Below are positions 1-9,087 of a stretch of 43,492 bases of DNA, one piece after another. The DNA comes from Dyadobacter sp. LHD-138 (lineage in GTDB: Bacteria > Bacteroidota > Bacteroidia > Cytophagales > Spirosomataceae), in NCBI RefSeq assembly GCF_030929615.1, contig NZ_JAVFVU010000051.1, positions 1 through 43,492 on the forward strand, written 5' to 3'. The first letter of the stretch is position 1. Every line of letters begins with the position of its first letter. The notes beneath the pieces are model-generated. The model ran no database searches, had not been told where the DNA came from, and worked only from the letters and a program-made list of their open reading frames with translations. Both the position numbers and the translations under genes were made by a program.

Positions 1-33
1 AAGCGTTCCGTTCCACCTCACGGGGTGTCAGGG

Positions 34-199
34 ATATTTCATTCTTCCTTTTCAGACTATCCAAACTCTACGCATGAAGTCCCGATTCAATTCCCCCCAA
101 GAATTTGGCTTGATCCATATTTCATTCTTCCTTTTCAGACTATCCAAACTCTACGCATGAAGTCCCGATTCAATTCCCCCCAAGAATTTGGCTTGATCC
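34..199. repeat. Two perfect 83-bp tandem direct repeats
   Basis: The unit at 34-116 is repeated without a mismatch at 117-199. It begins ATATTTCATTC and ends GGCTTGATCC. The unit length is not a multiple of three, so the copies are read in different frames and the short open frame across them is not a gene. The sequence just before the first copy (10-33) is a short hairpin-prone stretch containing CACCTCACGGGGTG. This looks like a piece of an intergenic interspersed repeat that was duplicated locally. Whether other copies exist in the genome cannot be seen from here. Confidence 0.9.
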
Positions 200-250
200 G
201 GATTACTCACCTTTTTTTTGAGAATTATTGAATATTTTGGGGTATTCCGC

Positions 251-290
251 AAAAAGAAAACTCCCGCAAATGTTTGATTTGCAGGAGTTT
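251..290 (-). terminator. Intrinsic terminator of the tRNA operon
   Basis: Arms at 258-271 and 277-290 pair over 14 positions with one mismatch (C265/A283) and a five-base loop. On the minus strand the hairpin is followed by a T-rich run (TTTTCTTTTT). It lies 25 bases downstream of the tRNA-Arg 3' end. Confidence 0.85.
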
Positions 291-314
291 ATCGAGTTTT
301 GATACTCTTTTTTG

Positions 315-388
315 TGATCCCGTTGTGATTCGAACACAAGACCTACTACTTAGAAGGCAGTTGCTCTATCCAGCTGAGCTACGGGACC
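315..388 (-). tRNA. tRNA-Arg (anticodon UCU)
   Basis: A 74-nt cloverleaf reads on the minus strand. The acceptor stem GGTCCCG pairs with CGGGATC (one G-T pair), the discriminator base is A and the T-loop is TTCGAAT. The anticodon loop CTTCTAA gives UCU, which reads AGA/AGG arginine codons. The 3' CCA is not encoded. It is the last of three tRNA genes in the same orientation and is followed by a terminator. Confidence 0.95.
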
Positions 389-471
389 CTGTAATACTAA
401 AACAGTTGGTGGTAGGATCAAGCAACGATAAATTGCTTCATTTTTACTCCCAACTGATCATTCAATTTATA

Positions 472-546
<75 letters not shown>

Positions 547-634
547 AGTCATTTGCCCTACCTACTGATTCTAAATTTTCATCTATTTCAATAAGTCCAG
601 AACGTTGCGGCTAACCGCTAAAAGAGAAACAGTG

Positions 635-721
635 TAGAGGAAGCGGGATTCGAACCCGCGGTACCCTTGCGAGTACGGCAGTTTAGCAAACTACTGGTTT
701 CAGCCACTCACCCATCCCTCC
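635..721 (-). tRNA. tRNA-Ser (anticodon GCU)
   Basis: This 87-nt tRNA on the minus strand has the long variable arm expected of a serine tRNA (GTACTCGCAAGGGTAC forms its stem-loop). The anticodon loop TTTGCTAAA gives GCU, which reads AGC/AGU. The T-arm is GCGGG-TTCGAAT-CCCGC. The acceptor stem GGAGGGA/TTCCTCT contains G-T pairs at both its first and sixth positions. CCA is not encoded. It is the first gene of the cluster. Confidence 0.93.
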
Positions 722-740
722 GTCTTTCCGTTCTGGGTTG

Positions 741-773
741 CAAATATAGGGGGTTGTGATTCAGAAAAACAAA
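741..773 (-). promoter_or_regulatory. Bacteroidota-type promoter of the tRNA cluster
   Basis: On the minus strand TATATTTG (748-741) matches the -7 consensus TAnnTTTG. A TTTG at 773-770 lies 21 bases upstream in the -33 position. It is about 20 bases upstream of tRNA-Ser. Confidence 0.65.
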
Positions 774-791
774 TGTTTTAGAAAAAAAATC

Positions 792-821
792 TTTGTCACA
801 AGCTTCTATTGTCTATTTTTG
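792..821 (+). promoter_or_regulatory. Bacteroidota-type promoter upstream of the VWA gene
   Basis: TTTG at 792-795 is followed after 18 bases by TATTTTTG at 814-821, a full match to TAnnTTTG. The start codon is 30 bases downstream, so the mRNA leader would be about 25 nt. Confidence 0.6.
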
Positions 822-851
822 GAAAACTTTTAATTAGTCAAAACGTTCATT

Positions 852-1814
852 ATGAACTGGAATTACCCCTTTGAAACCACTGAATATTTTTTTATATTTT
901 TTTTCCTTCTGGCTTACACGACGTTCATTATTCGTACCATTCGGGTGGCGCGGCAGCTCAATACAACCCCAAGAACACTGATATTAAAACTTTTTTTACG
1001 CACGATATCTTTCGCATTACTGATCATTAGCTTACTCGGGCCTTCATTTGGCGAGGCGGATCAGGCGATCCAGTCAAAGGGAAAGGATATTTATGTACTC
1101 GTTGACCTGTCAAAATCCATGGATGCAACAGACGTTACACCTTCCAGGCTGGAAAAAGTAAAATTTGAAATAAACCGTTTTGTCCACAATCAGCGATCAA
1201 ACCGCATCGGCCTGATCGTTTTTTCCAATGACGCCTTTGTCCAGGTACCGCTTACCTATGACGGTGCCGCACTTGAACTTTTCATCCAAAGCCTGCAAAC
1301 GAATCTGCTGCCGACAAACGGAACAAATATTTGCGGAGCCGCACAGCTGGCTTATGAAAAACTTGTCAGCGGCAGTGATCCTTCGAGCAGATCAAAAATG
1401 ATCGTACTGTTTACCGATGGTGAAAACAAAAGTGACTGTCGCAGTTCATTTTATAACAATATCCGCCGGTTTGGCATTGGCCTGTATGTGGCAGGGGTCG
1501 GCACTAAAAACGGCAGCAGCATCCCTTCCGAAGGAAAACCACTTAAGGACCAGAAAGACAATCTTGTAATCAGCAAGCTGGGTGGCGATTTCCTCCAGAC
1601 GCTGGCGACCAATTCAAGAGGATTTTATTACGAACTGAACAACGAAAAAAATGAAATCGGCCGGATGATAACCGATATCAACAACGCCGACGGCACGCTG
1701 GTAGACACACGGACGGTCACCGTTGTGAGCAATAAATATTACTATTTCCTTGCCGCCGCATTATTTTTATTACTGCTCGACGTTTTAATTACCATCAGAA
1801 CGTTCCGACTCTGA
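852..1814 (+). CDS. batB: VWA-domain membrane protein, BatB-like (aerotolerance family)
   Basis: This 320-residue protein has the usual Bat layout. Two membrane segments lie near the N-terminus (about 9-30 and 45-63), a von Willebrand A domain follows (about 78-275), and a final membrane segment spans about 296-314. The MIDAS metal site is visible: D85-L-S87-K-S89 (DLSKSMDATD), a threonine in PLTYDGA, and FTDGEN. The VWA domain should face the periplasm and bind a divalent metal. In the Bacteroidota family this class is tied to aerotolerance and envelope stress, although the exact reaction is unknown. The next gene encodes its usual TPR partner. The normal companions moxR, the DUF58 gene, batA and batD are not adjacent, because tRNAs lie upstream and purC lies downstream. 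BatA versus BatB is assigned by order and size only. Confidence 0.75.
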   Translation: MNWNYPFETTEYFFIFFFLLAYTTFIIRTIRVARQLNTTPRTLILKLFLRTISFALLIISLLGPSFGEADQAIQSKGKDIYVLVDLSKSMDATDVTPSRLEKVKFEINRFVHNQRSNRIGLIVFSNDAFVQVPLTYDGAALELFIQSLQTNLLPTNGTNICGAAQLAYEKLVSGSDPSSRSKMIVLFTDGENKSDCRSSFYNNIRRFGIGLYVAGVGTKNGSSIPSEGKPLKDQKDNLVISKLGGDFLQTLATNSRGFYYELNNEKNEIGRMITDINNADGTLVDTRTVTVVSNKYYYFLAAALFLLLLDVLITIRTFRL

Positions 1815-1852
1815 CGATCTCTTCTTATTTTTGCAGCGTAATCGGAATCAAT

Positions 1853-2572
1853 ATGAATGCCCTACTTCTTTATTTATTGCTTTTGCTCTGGGACAACCGT
1901 ACTTTCGATTCAATTACGAAAACGAACGAACGGAAAGCTGGTGCGGAAATAGCCTATGAAAAGAAGCAATATAGCAACGCTTCGAAATTGTATCACCAGA
2001 TTACCTATGGATCACTTTTTTCCGACCCGGCGGCTCGTTTAAATATGGCTCACTCCTATTATCAGGCGGGGCAATTAAAGGATGCATTGTATCATTATAG
2101 ACTTTTAACAGGTGTAACCAACAAGACGATCGCTTCCATTGCCAATAGCCAGGTGGCTCTTATTATGGTAGCAAAAAAGGATACGGCAACGGCTTTGGAA
2201 AAACTCAAAGATGCCCTTCGTCTTGAACCGAGAAACACACTGGCCCGGTCGAATTATATCATTCTTAAAAAACGTTTTTCAGGCAATGAACAGCCTTCCA
2301 GCACAAGTAACGAAAGAAGGCAGGCCAGAAATGAAGCGAGTAAAAATCGGCCAAGCCCTTCGCAGCCAGAGCTGAAACCCGAAGGATTTGAACAGGAAGA
2401 AGCAGACAAACGCGAACAGCTTTTAAAAAGCCTGAAAGCAATGAATATGTCCGAAGAACAGGCGCGCCTGATTCTGGATGCAATGAAATCAAACGAATCC
2501 CAATATATTTACCAGCTCAGACGAAAACAGTATGCAAAAAAGTCTGAGCGAAATGAGACAATAGAATGGTAA
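1853..2572 (+). CDS. TPR-repeat protein, BatC/BatE-like
   Basis: This 239-residue protein begins with a short hydrophobic stretch (MNALLLYLLLLLW) that may be a signal peptide or an anchor. Three to four TPR helix pairs follow (about 27-135; for example AEIAYEKKQYSNASKLYHQI, then LKDALYHYRLL, then TALEKLKDALRLEPRN). The C-terminal 90 residues are highly charged and Pro/Glu/Lys-rich, probably disordered with a terminal helix. The gene starts 38 bases after the VWA gene. VWA-TPR pairs are typical of Bat operons, where the TPR protein is thought to be a periplasmic scaffold. The link to BatC rests on context and TPR content. Confidence 0.65.
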   Translation: MNALLLYLLLLLWDNRTFDSITKTNERKAGAEIAYEKKQYSNASKLYHQITYGSLFSDPAARLNMAHSYYQAGQLKDALYHYRLLTGVTNKTIASIANSQVALIMVAKKDTATALEKLKDALRLEPRNTLARSNYIILKKRFSGNEQPSSTSNERRQARNEASKNRPSPSQPELKPEGFEQEEADKREQLLKSLKAMNMSEEQARLILDAMKSNESQYIYQLRRKQYAKKSERNETIEW

Positions 2573-2590
2573 TTCTTACTAAATAAATCC

Positions 2591-3526
2591 ATGAACAGTA
2601 TCCCAGAAACTAATTTTCAATTTCCAGGCCAGACCGCTTTTTACAAGGGAAAAGTACGCGATGTATATTCCTTTGAAGATCGCCTGGTGATGGTTGCGAC
2701 AGATAGAATTTCAGCTTTCGATGTTATCCTGCCAAGAGCCATTCCTTATAAAGGACAGGTTTTAAACCAGATCGCCGCCCACTTTCTATCGGCCACGGCT
2801 GACATCGTTCCCAATTGGCTGCAGGAAGTCCCGGATCCAAATGTGAGCATGGGTATCAAATGCAATGCCTATCCTGTGGAAATGGTTGTGCGCGGCTATC
2901 TTGCCGGACATGCGTGGCGGGAATATTCATCCGGAAAACGTTCTGTTTGCGGCGTATCGCTTCCGGACGGACTAAAAGAAAATGACAAATTGCCTACGCC
3001 GATCATTACCCCTACCACCAAAGCGCATGAGGGCCACGACGAGGATATTTCCCGTGAGGAAATCCTGAGTAAAGGATTGGTCTCCGAGGATGATTATGAA
3101 CATCTTGAAAGATATACGCTGGCTCTCTTCAACCGCGGCACTGAAATGGCTGCTGACCAGGGACTTATCCTGGTTGACACCAAATATGAATTCGGCGAAA
3201 TGAATGGCACAATATATCTAATAGATGAAATTCACACACCCGATTCTTCACGTTACTTCTACAAAGATGCCTATGAAGAAAATCAACGGTTAAACCAACC
3301 TCAGAAACAACTGTCAAAGGAATTTGTGAGAGAGTGGCTGATCCAAAATGGTTTTCAGGGCAAGGAAGGACAGGCCGTCCCGACCATGGATGATGACCGT
3401 ATACAAATGATTTCTGAACGCTATATTGAGCTTTTCGAAAAAGTTTCCGGTAAAAAATTCCAGAAAAACAATTTAGACAATCCATTACAACGCATTGAAA
3501 AAGCCATTCTTCGCGCGCTAGCCTAA
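2591..3526 (+). CDS. purC: Phosphoribosylaminoimidazole-succinocarboxamide synthase
   Basis: SAICAR synthase joins CAIR and aspartate with ATP in de novo purine synthesis in the cytoplasm. The N-terminus carries GKVRDVY (20-26), the nucleotide-binding hallmark, then TDRISAFDV (38-46). The substrate region MVVRGYLAGHAWREY and the aspartate/metal region TTKAHEGHDEDIS follow. At 311 residues it belongs to the longer class similar in size to yeast Ade1, not the short 237-residue E. coli type. It starts 18 bases after the TPR gene and is probably cotranscribed with it, though the functional link is not obvious. The start at 2591 fits the family N-terminus. Confidence 0.97.
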   Translation: MNSIPETNFQFPGQTAFYKGKVRDVYSFEDRLVMVATDRISAFDVILPRAIPYKGQVLNQIAAHFLSATADIVPNWLQEVPDPNVSMGIKCNAYPVEMVVRGYLAGHAWREYSSGKRSVCGVSLPDGLKENDKLPTPIITPTTKAHEGHDEDISREEILSKGLVSEDDYEHLERYTLALFNRGTEMAADQGLILVDTKYEFGEMNGTIYLIDEIHTPDSSRYFYKDAYEENQRLNQPQKQLSKEFVREWLIQNGFQGKEGQAVPTMDDDRIQMISERYIELFEKVSGKKFQKNNLDNPLQRIEKAILRALA

Positions 3527-3578
3527 GAACGGTTTATAACTCAACCAATCAAATCATCTGGTTTTAACAAAAACTCGT

Positions 3579-4001
3579 ATGAATTACAGCCTACAAAAAA
3601 AAGAACAATACGCCTTCATTGACCTTGAAGAAGCGGCTTTTACAAATGACATCCCTGCTTCCTTCGAGGAAACATCACGGGAACTTTTCCGTGAGGGATT
3701 CAACAACCTGATCGTAAACATGCAGGCCACCAAGTCAATCGACCCCAATGGAACGGCCATCCTTAAAAAAATCAACAGATTATGTATTAATGACCTGGGC
3801 TTACTGGTCATTGTTACCCGGGATGATGATTTTATCGATTTGCTTGAATCTTTAAAAATTCCTGACCTTAACATTCTGCCATCAAAAGAAGAAGCGATCG
3901 ATGCCGTTTTTATGAACAATCTGGAAAACGAATTCGGAGCCGGCGATGATGACTATGACGCAGAAGACTATGACGGTGTGAGTGAATCAAGCGAACCCTG
4001 A
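3579..4001 (+). CDS. STAS-domain protein with acidic tail
   Basis: This 140-residue protein has a STAS fold (anti-sigma-factor antagonist type) over about residues 1-113. The central motif MQATKSIDPNGTAILKK aligns with the family's D-S-S-G phosphorylation loop, but here it reads D55-P56-N57-G58, so the usual phospho-serine is missing. The last 27 residues are very acidic (DDDYDAEDYD). A partner-switch role in regulation is the family expectation. Without the serine, switching by phosphorylation is doubtful, and the protein may be a structural or constitutive binder. It lies 52 bases after purC and is followed by a terminator, so it closes the operon. Confidence 0.7.
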   Translation: MNYSLQKKEQYAFIDLEEAAFTNDIPASFEETSRELFREGFNNLIVNMQATKSIDPNGTAILKKINRLCINDLGLLVIVTRDDDFIDLLESLKIPDLNILPSKEEAIDAVFMNNLENEFGAGDDDYDAEDYDGVSESSEP

Positions 4002-4026
4002 TCATTATTAATATAACAATAACATG

Positions 4027-4058
4027 AAATCACCTCCATAACGGGGGTGATTTTTTTA
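4027..4058 (+). terminator. Intrinsic terminator after the STAS gene
   Basis: Arms at 4027-4037 and 4043-4053 pair over 11 positions (one T-G pair) with a five-base loop. They run into seven consecutive T residues (4051-4057). Confidence 0.9.
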
Positions 4059-4397
4059 TTTTACACAAAATTTTATTAGCTTAACTTAAACAAAGCAGCG
4101 CTAAATAAATGATCGGTTACAGCATAGAACAACAAAATCCTGCTTTATCAAATTTCCAAAGAATTCATCTACCCATTGACACATTATCAATATTTATAGA
4201 TTTATTGTGACGAAATAACCGAATTCAAAGAGTTGGAGAAAATTTTGTGTTTTTCGTATTACACCAAATATTTTTTATCATTATCTTGCGAGGCTTTACA
4301 CTATTCATAATACAATAGCGGTCGGCAATTGATTTAATTTGCTTATTTATATAAATTCTACATACGAATTTGTTAATAAATCTACACTCTTCGATAT
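4059..4397. other. AT-rich gene-free leader region upstream of gltB
   Basis: No coding frame is convincing here. The stretch is AT-rich and holds a candidate promoter at 4176-4204. If that is correct, gltB has a leader of roughly 185 nt. I see no obvious riboswitch fold. Confidence 0.5.
4176..4204 (+). promoter_or_regulatory. Candidate promoter for gltBD
   Basis: TTG at 4176-4178 (inside ATTGACA) is followed after 18 bases by TAGATTTA at 4197-4204, a 7/8 match to TAnnTTTG. It is chosen by spacing and position only. Confidence 0.35.
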
Positions 4398-7300
4398 ATG
4401 TCGCAAATGTCTGAAACAATGGTAGAACAACAGGGGCTTTATCGCCCGGAATTTGAGCATGATGCATGTGGGATAGGTTTCCGTGCCAACATTAAAGGTC
4501 GTAAGTCACACCAGATTGTGGCTGACGCTATTCACATGCTGGAAAGAATGGAGCATCGTGGTGCTACCGGTTTCGATCCTAACACCGGTGATGGTGCCGG
4601 TATCCTGATACAAATCCCTCACGAGTACTTTGTAGAGGAGTGCTCTAAGCTTGGTTTTCAACTGCCTCCCGCCGGTGAATATGGCGTCGGTATGATTTTC
4701 TTCCCAAGTGATGAAACGATCAGGGAAGAATGCAGGGATATCGTTAACCGTAAATTAAAACGGTTGGGATTAACGCTTTTGGGTTACAGAAAGGTCCCTA
4801 CGCTAAACAATACGTTGGGCGAAGGTTCTTTATCGGTTGAACCCTTTGTTGAACAGGTTTTCATAAAGCGTCCGGACGATATTACAGAAGATATCGGTTT
4901 CGAACGTAAGCTATATATACTACGTCAGGTTTCTGCGCGGTTAATTAGTGACACGGTGAAAGGTGCAAAAGGCAGCTTTTACTATTCCTCTTTGTCATGC
5001 CGCACAATTTCCTACAAAGGACAGCTGACTACTGCACAGTTAAAATATTACTTCCCGGATCTTGAAAACGAATCCGTGGTTTCAGCACTTGCTGTTGTCC
5101 ACTCCCGTTTCGCAACCAATACATTCCCGAAATGGGAACTTGCGCAGCCTTTCCGTTACATCGCCCACAATGGCGAGATCAACACGGTAAAAGGTAACGT
5201 GAATTGGATCCGTGCCGGTGAAAAAACTTTCCAGTCTGAGTTTTTCAGCAAAGAGGAAATGGATATGATCCTGCCGATTTGCGACAGAGACCAGTCCGAT
5301 TCGGGGAACCTTGATAACGCCATCGAATTGCTGCACCTTTCAGGACGTTCACTTCCTCACGTGATGATGATGCTCGTTCCAGAAGCCTGGGATGGCAATG
5401 ACCAGATGGATGCCGAACGTAAGGCATTCTATGAGTACCACGCGGCGATTATGGAGCCCTGGGATGGCCCAGCATCTATTTCGTTCACGGATGGAAAAAT
5501 GGTTGGTGCCACACTTGACCGTAACGGTTTGCGTCCGTCACGTTACTGGGTGTTGGATGATGATACCATTATCATGGCGTCAGAAGCCGGGGTATTGGAA
5601 GTTGACCAGGCAAAAGTCGTTACCAAAGGGCGTTTGCAGCCCGGACGTATGTTCGTGGTTGATATGGAACAAGGCCGTATCATTCCGGATGAAGAATTAA
5701 AGGCACAGGTTTGTTCAGCGCAGCCTTATCAGCAGTGGCTGGATGACTGCAAATTGCACATCGAAGAGCTTGATCAGCCTATCCGCACGTACAGACAATA
5801 CGAAGATTTTTCGTTGCTGAAACGTCAGATGGCTTTCGGATTTACTTCGGAAGACTTGCGTATGATCCTTGCTCCAATGGCACAAACGGGTATGGAAGCG
5901 ATTGGTTCCATGGGTACAGATGTTCCGTTGGCTGTTCTTTCAGAGCAAAGCCAGCATATGTCGAGTTACTTCAAGCAGCTTTTTGCGCAGGTAACCAACC
6001 CGCCGATCGACTCGATCCGTGAAAGAGCAATCATGTCGCTGATCTCATTCGTGGGAAGCACAGAAAATATTTTGACAGAAACACCGCAGCATTGCCGTCA
6101 GATTGAATTACCGCATCCGGTGTTGACTGTTTCTGAATTTGATAAGTTAAGATTTATTGACAAAAATCACTTCCAGGCCAAAACAATCAACATCTATTTC
6201 CGAGCAGACCAAGGCGGAAAGGCGTTGGAACGTGCATTGGCAAGAATATGCCGTTATGCAGAAGAAGCGATTGAAGATGGTTTTGAGATCATCATTCTTT
6301 CTGACCGTGCCATCGACTCTGACCACGCGCCAATTCCAACCCTGCTTGCTACGGCAGCAGTGCACCACCACCTGATCCGCGAAGGGTTGAGAGGTCGTGT
6401 GGGATTATTGGTTGAAGCTGGTGATGTTTGGGAAACACACCACTTTGCAACCCTGATCGGTTACGGAGCCGCGGGTATTTGCCCTTACATGGCATTTGAA
6501 ACACTTTCATTCATGAACCGCAAGGGCATGATCGATGGTCAGTTCACAGACGACAAGCTTTACTATAACTACATTAAGGCTGTTAACAAGGAGCTTTTGA
6601 AGATCTTCTCCAAAATGGGAATCTCGACACTCCAGTCTTACCAGGGCGCTCAGATATTCGAGTGCGTGGGTATGAATAAAGACGTGATTGACAAATATTT
6701 CACAGGTACCATTTCCCGCATCAGCGGTATGGGTATTTCCGAAATTGCGCGTGAAGTGCTTGTGCGGCATAAAGTGGCTTACCATGAAGAATCAACCCTT
6801 ACACCTCGTTTAGAAGTTGGTGGGTTCTATCAGTGGAAACAGCGTGGCGAAGCGCATATCTTCAACCCGCAGACGGTTCACTTACTCCAACATTCGACAA
6901 AAAACAACAGTTACGCTGAATTCAAAAAGTATTCAAAACTAATTGATGATCAGACGCATAAGGCACTTACACTTCGTGGATTATTACGTTTCAAAAAAGG
7001 AATCTCCATCCCAATCGAAGAAGTAGAGCCGGTTGAAAACATATTCAAACGTTTTGCAACGGGTGCGATGTCCTTTGGATCGATATCATGGGAAGCCCAT
7101 ACCACCCTGGCCATTGCCATGAACCGTATTGGCGGAAAATCCAATTCGGGTGAAGGTGGAGAAGATGAACTTCGCTACAAAACAATGCCCAATGGTGACA
7201 GCATGAATTCTCAGATCAAGCAGGTTGCTTCTGGACGTTTCGGGGTGACCAGCCACTATTTGAGCAATGCAGGCGAGTTGCAGATTAAAACGGCACAAGG

Positions 7301-8981
7301 TGCGAAACCAGGTGAAGGCGGTCAGCTTCCAGGGCATAAAGTAGATGACTGGATCGGACGTACGCGTCACTCGACACCGGGTGTAGGGCTTATCTCTCCC
7401 CCACCGCACCACGATATTTATTCGATTGAAGATTTGGCACAGCTGATTTTCGATTTGAAAAATGCAAACCGTGCGGCTCGTATCAGTGTGAAACTGGTAT
7501 CCGAGGCGGGTGTTGGAACCGTTGCTGCCGGTGTGGCAAAAGCCCATGCTGACCATATCCTGATTTCCGGTTATGATGGAGGAACAGGTGCTTCGCCGCT
7601 GAGCTCAATCCGTCATGCGGGACTTCCGTGGGAACTTGGTTTGGCAGAAACACACCAGACACTTGTTAAAAATAAATTACGCGGACGTGTAACCGTACAG
7701 ACGGATGGTCAGCTTCGTACAGGCCGCGACCTTGCCATTGCAGCCATGCTGGGTGCAGAAGAATGGGGTGTTGCAACAGCGGCGCTTGTGGCTGCAGGTT
7801 GTATCATGATGCGTAAATGTCACTTAAATACCTGCCCGGTTGGGGTTGCTACGCAGAATAAAGAGCTTCGTGCATTGTTCTCCGGAAAACCTGAGCATGT
7901 GGTGAACATGTTTACGTTCATGGCGCAGGAACTTCGTGAAATTATGGCACAGCTTGGTTTCCGTACCGTGAATGAAATGGTTGGACAAGTTCAGTACCTT
8001 GAACCACGTCACGACCTGAAACACTGGAAATACAAAAACCTTAATTTCGATGCGATCCTGTTTAAGGATGCCGACCTTTCGGTTGCACAATACAAACAAG
8101 AAGATCAGGATCACGGAATTGACACGATCATTGACCTTAAACTGATCAGCGCGGCGAAAACTGCACTTGAAAATTTGGAAGAGGTTTATGGTGAATTCCC
8201 GATCAATAACCTGAACCGCGCGGTCGGTACGATGTTATCTAACGAAATATCGAAACTGCATGGCGGCGTAGGGCTTCCGAAAGGAAATATCCATTTCCGT
8301 TTCCGCGGAACAGCCGGACAAAGTTTTGGCGCTTTCAACACAACAGGTATCCGTCTGGAACTTGAAGGTGACGCGAATGATTACTTTGGAAAAGGTCTTT
8401 GCGGTGCTGAACTGATCGTTTATCCGGATCGTGATTCTAAATTCAAACCGGAAGAAAATATCATCATCGGTAACGTGGCATTTTATGGTGCAACTTCCGG
8501 TGAGGCTTATATCCGCGGTACCGCTGGTGAGCGTTTCTGCGTAAGAAACTCAGGAGCGAAAGTGGTTGTAGAAGGATTGGGTGACCATGGTCTTGAATAC
8601 ATGACAGGTGGTTTGGCTGTAATTCTTGGTTCAACAGGACGGAATTTTGCAGCGGGTATGTCAGGCGGTGTAGCTTATGTTCTTGACAAACAAGGAGATT
8701 TCCGCGAGAAGGTTAACTTTGAAATGGTGACACTTGAAACTATCAATGAAGAAGACCAGGTGATCCTGCGCGAATTCCTGGAAAAACACTTCCAGTATAC
8801 AACATCTAATGTGGCATTCCAGCTTCTGCAAAACTGGGAGGAGGCTGTGAAGCAATTTGTGAAGGTACTTCCAACGGACTTTAAGAAAGCCCTGGATAGC
8901 CGCGGCATTACGCTTGCCCAGCAAATCGCTGATAAAAATGTTGTGTATCAGGACATTGTTGTCGACGTAGAACATCTTTAA
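4398..8981 (+). CDS. gltB: Glutamate synthase (NADPH) large subunit
   Basis: This 1527-residue protein is full length for the family. It hydrolyses glutamine at an N-terminal Ntn amidotransferase site and passes ammonia through a tunnel to 2-oxoglutarate at an FMN site. The catalytic cysteine is C24 in HDACGIGF, so the preceding 23 residues would be a cleaved propeptide. The FMN/synthase domain (about 800-1190) includes SGEGGEDE and GAKPGEGGQLPG. The 3Fe-4S ligands are C1135, C1141 and C1146 (CIMMRKCHLNTC). The C-terminal GXGXG beta-helix domain (about 1260-1450) includes RGTAGQSFGAF and GEAYIRGTAGERF. The start at 4398 is tentative because in-frame ATGs at 4407 and 4419 are also possible and none has a clear ribosome-binding site. 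gltD follows 106 bases downstream. Confidence 0.98.
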   Translation: MSQMSETMVEQQGLYRPEFEHDACGIGFRANIKGRKSHQIVADAIHMLERMEHRGATGFDPNTGDGAGILIQIPHEYFVEECSKLGFQLPPAGEYGVGMIFFPSDETIREECRDIVNRKLKRLGLTLLGYRKVPTLNNTLGEGSLSVEPFVEQVFIKRPDDITEDIGFERKLYILRQVSARLISDTVKGAKGSFYYSSLSCRTISYKGQLTTAQLKYYFPDLENESVVSALAVVHSRFATNTFPKWELAQPFRYIAHNGEINTVKGNVNWIRAGEKTFQSEFFSKEEMDMILPICDRDQSDSGNLDNAIELLHLSGRSLPHVMMMLVPEAWDGNDQMDAERKAFYEYHAAIMEPWDGPASISFTDGKMVGATLDRNGLRPSRYWVLDDDTIIMASEAGVLEVDQAKVVTKGRLQPGRMFVVDMEQGRIIPDEELKAQVCSAQPYQQWLDDCKLHIEELDQPIRTYRQYEDFSLLKRQMAFGFTSEDLRMILAPMAQTGMEAIGSMGTDVPLAVLSEQSQHMSSYFKQLFAQVTNPPIDSIRERAIMSLISFVGSTENILTETPQHCRQIELPHPVLTVSEFDKLRFIDKNHFQAKTINIYFRADQGGKALERALARICRYAEEAIEDGFEIIILSDRAIDSDHAPIPTLLATAAVHHHLIREGLRGRVGLLVEAGDVWETHHFATLIGYGAAGICPYMAFETLSFMNRKGMIDGQFTDDKLYYNYIKAVNKELLKIFSKMGISTLQSYQGAQIFECVGMNKDVIDKYFTGTISRISGMGISEIAREVLVRHKVAYHEESTLTPRLEVGGFYQWKQRGEAHIFNPQTVHLLQHSTKNNSYAEFKKYSKLIDDQTHKALTLRGLLRFKKGISIPIEEVEPVENIFKRFATGAMSFGSISWEAHTTLAIAMNRIGGKSNSGEGGEDELRYKTMPNGDSMNSQIKQVASGRFGVTSHYLSNAGELQIKTAQGAKPGEGGQLPGHKVDDWIGRTRHSTPGVGLISPPPHHDIYSIEDLAQLIFDLKNANRAARISVKLVSEAGVGTVAAGVAKAHADHILISGYDGGTGASPLSSIRHAGLPWELGLAETHQTLVKNKLRGRVTVQTDGQLRTGRDLAIAAMLGAEEWGVATAALVAAGCIMMRKCHLNTCPVGVATQNKELRALFSGKPEHVVNMFTFMAQELREIMAQLGFRTVNEMVGQVQYLEPRHDLKHWKYKNLNFDAILFKDADLSVAQYKQEDQDHGIDTIIDLKLISAAKTALENLEEVYGEFPINNLNRAVGTMLSNEISKLHGGVGLPKGNIHFRFRGTAGQSFGAFNTTGIRLELEGDANDYFGKGLCGAELIVYPDRDSKFKPEENIIIGNVAFYGATSGEAYIRGTAGERFCVRNSGAKVVVEGLGDHGLEYMTGGLAVILGSTGRNFAAGMSGGVAYVLDKQGDFREKVNFEMVTLETINEEDQVILREFLEKHFQYTTSNVAFQLLQNWEEAVKQFVKVLPTDFKKALDSRGITLAQQIADKNVVYQDIVVDVEHL

Positions 8982-8982
8982 C

Positions 8983-9056
8983 AGCTATTAACCGTAAGCT
9001 GTTGGCTGTTAGCTTCGGGACGCAGCACCGCAAGGTGTACAAACAGACAGCCCAAT
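8983..9056. repeat. Degenerate repeat in the gltB-gltD spacer
   Basis: The spacer begins with near-iterations of an octamer (AGCTATTA, AGCTGTTG, GCTGTTAG), then GCACCGCAAGGTG, which can form a small hairpin. This composition differs from the coding flanks and resembles intergenic repeat debris. A role in the gltB/gltD ratio is possible but not shown. Confidence 0.4.
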
Positions 9057-9087
9057 TGAATCACGATTAATAAGGAAATTAATAAGA

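Noticed and set aside
34..199. Tandem repeat considered as a CRISPR array
   Set aside because: Only two copies, directly adjacent with no spacer, and no cas genes nearby.
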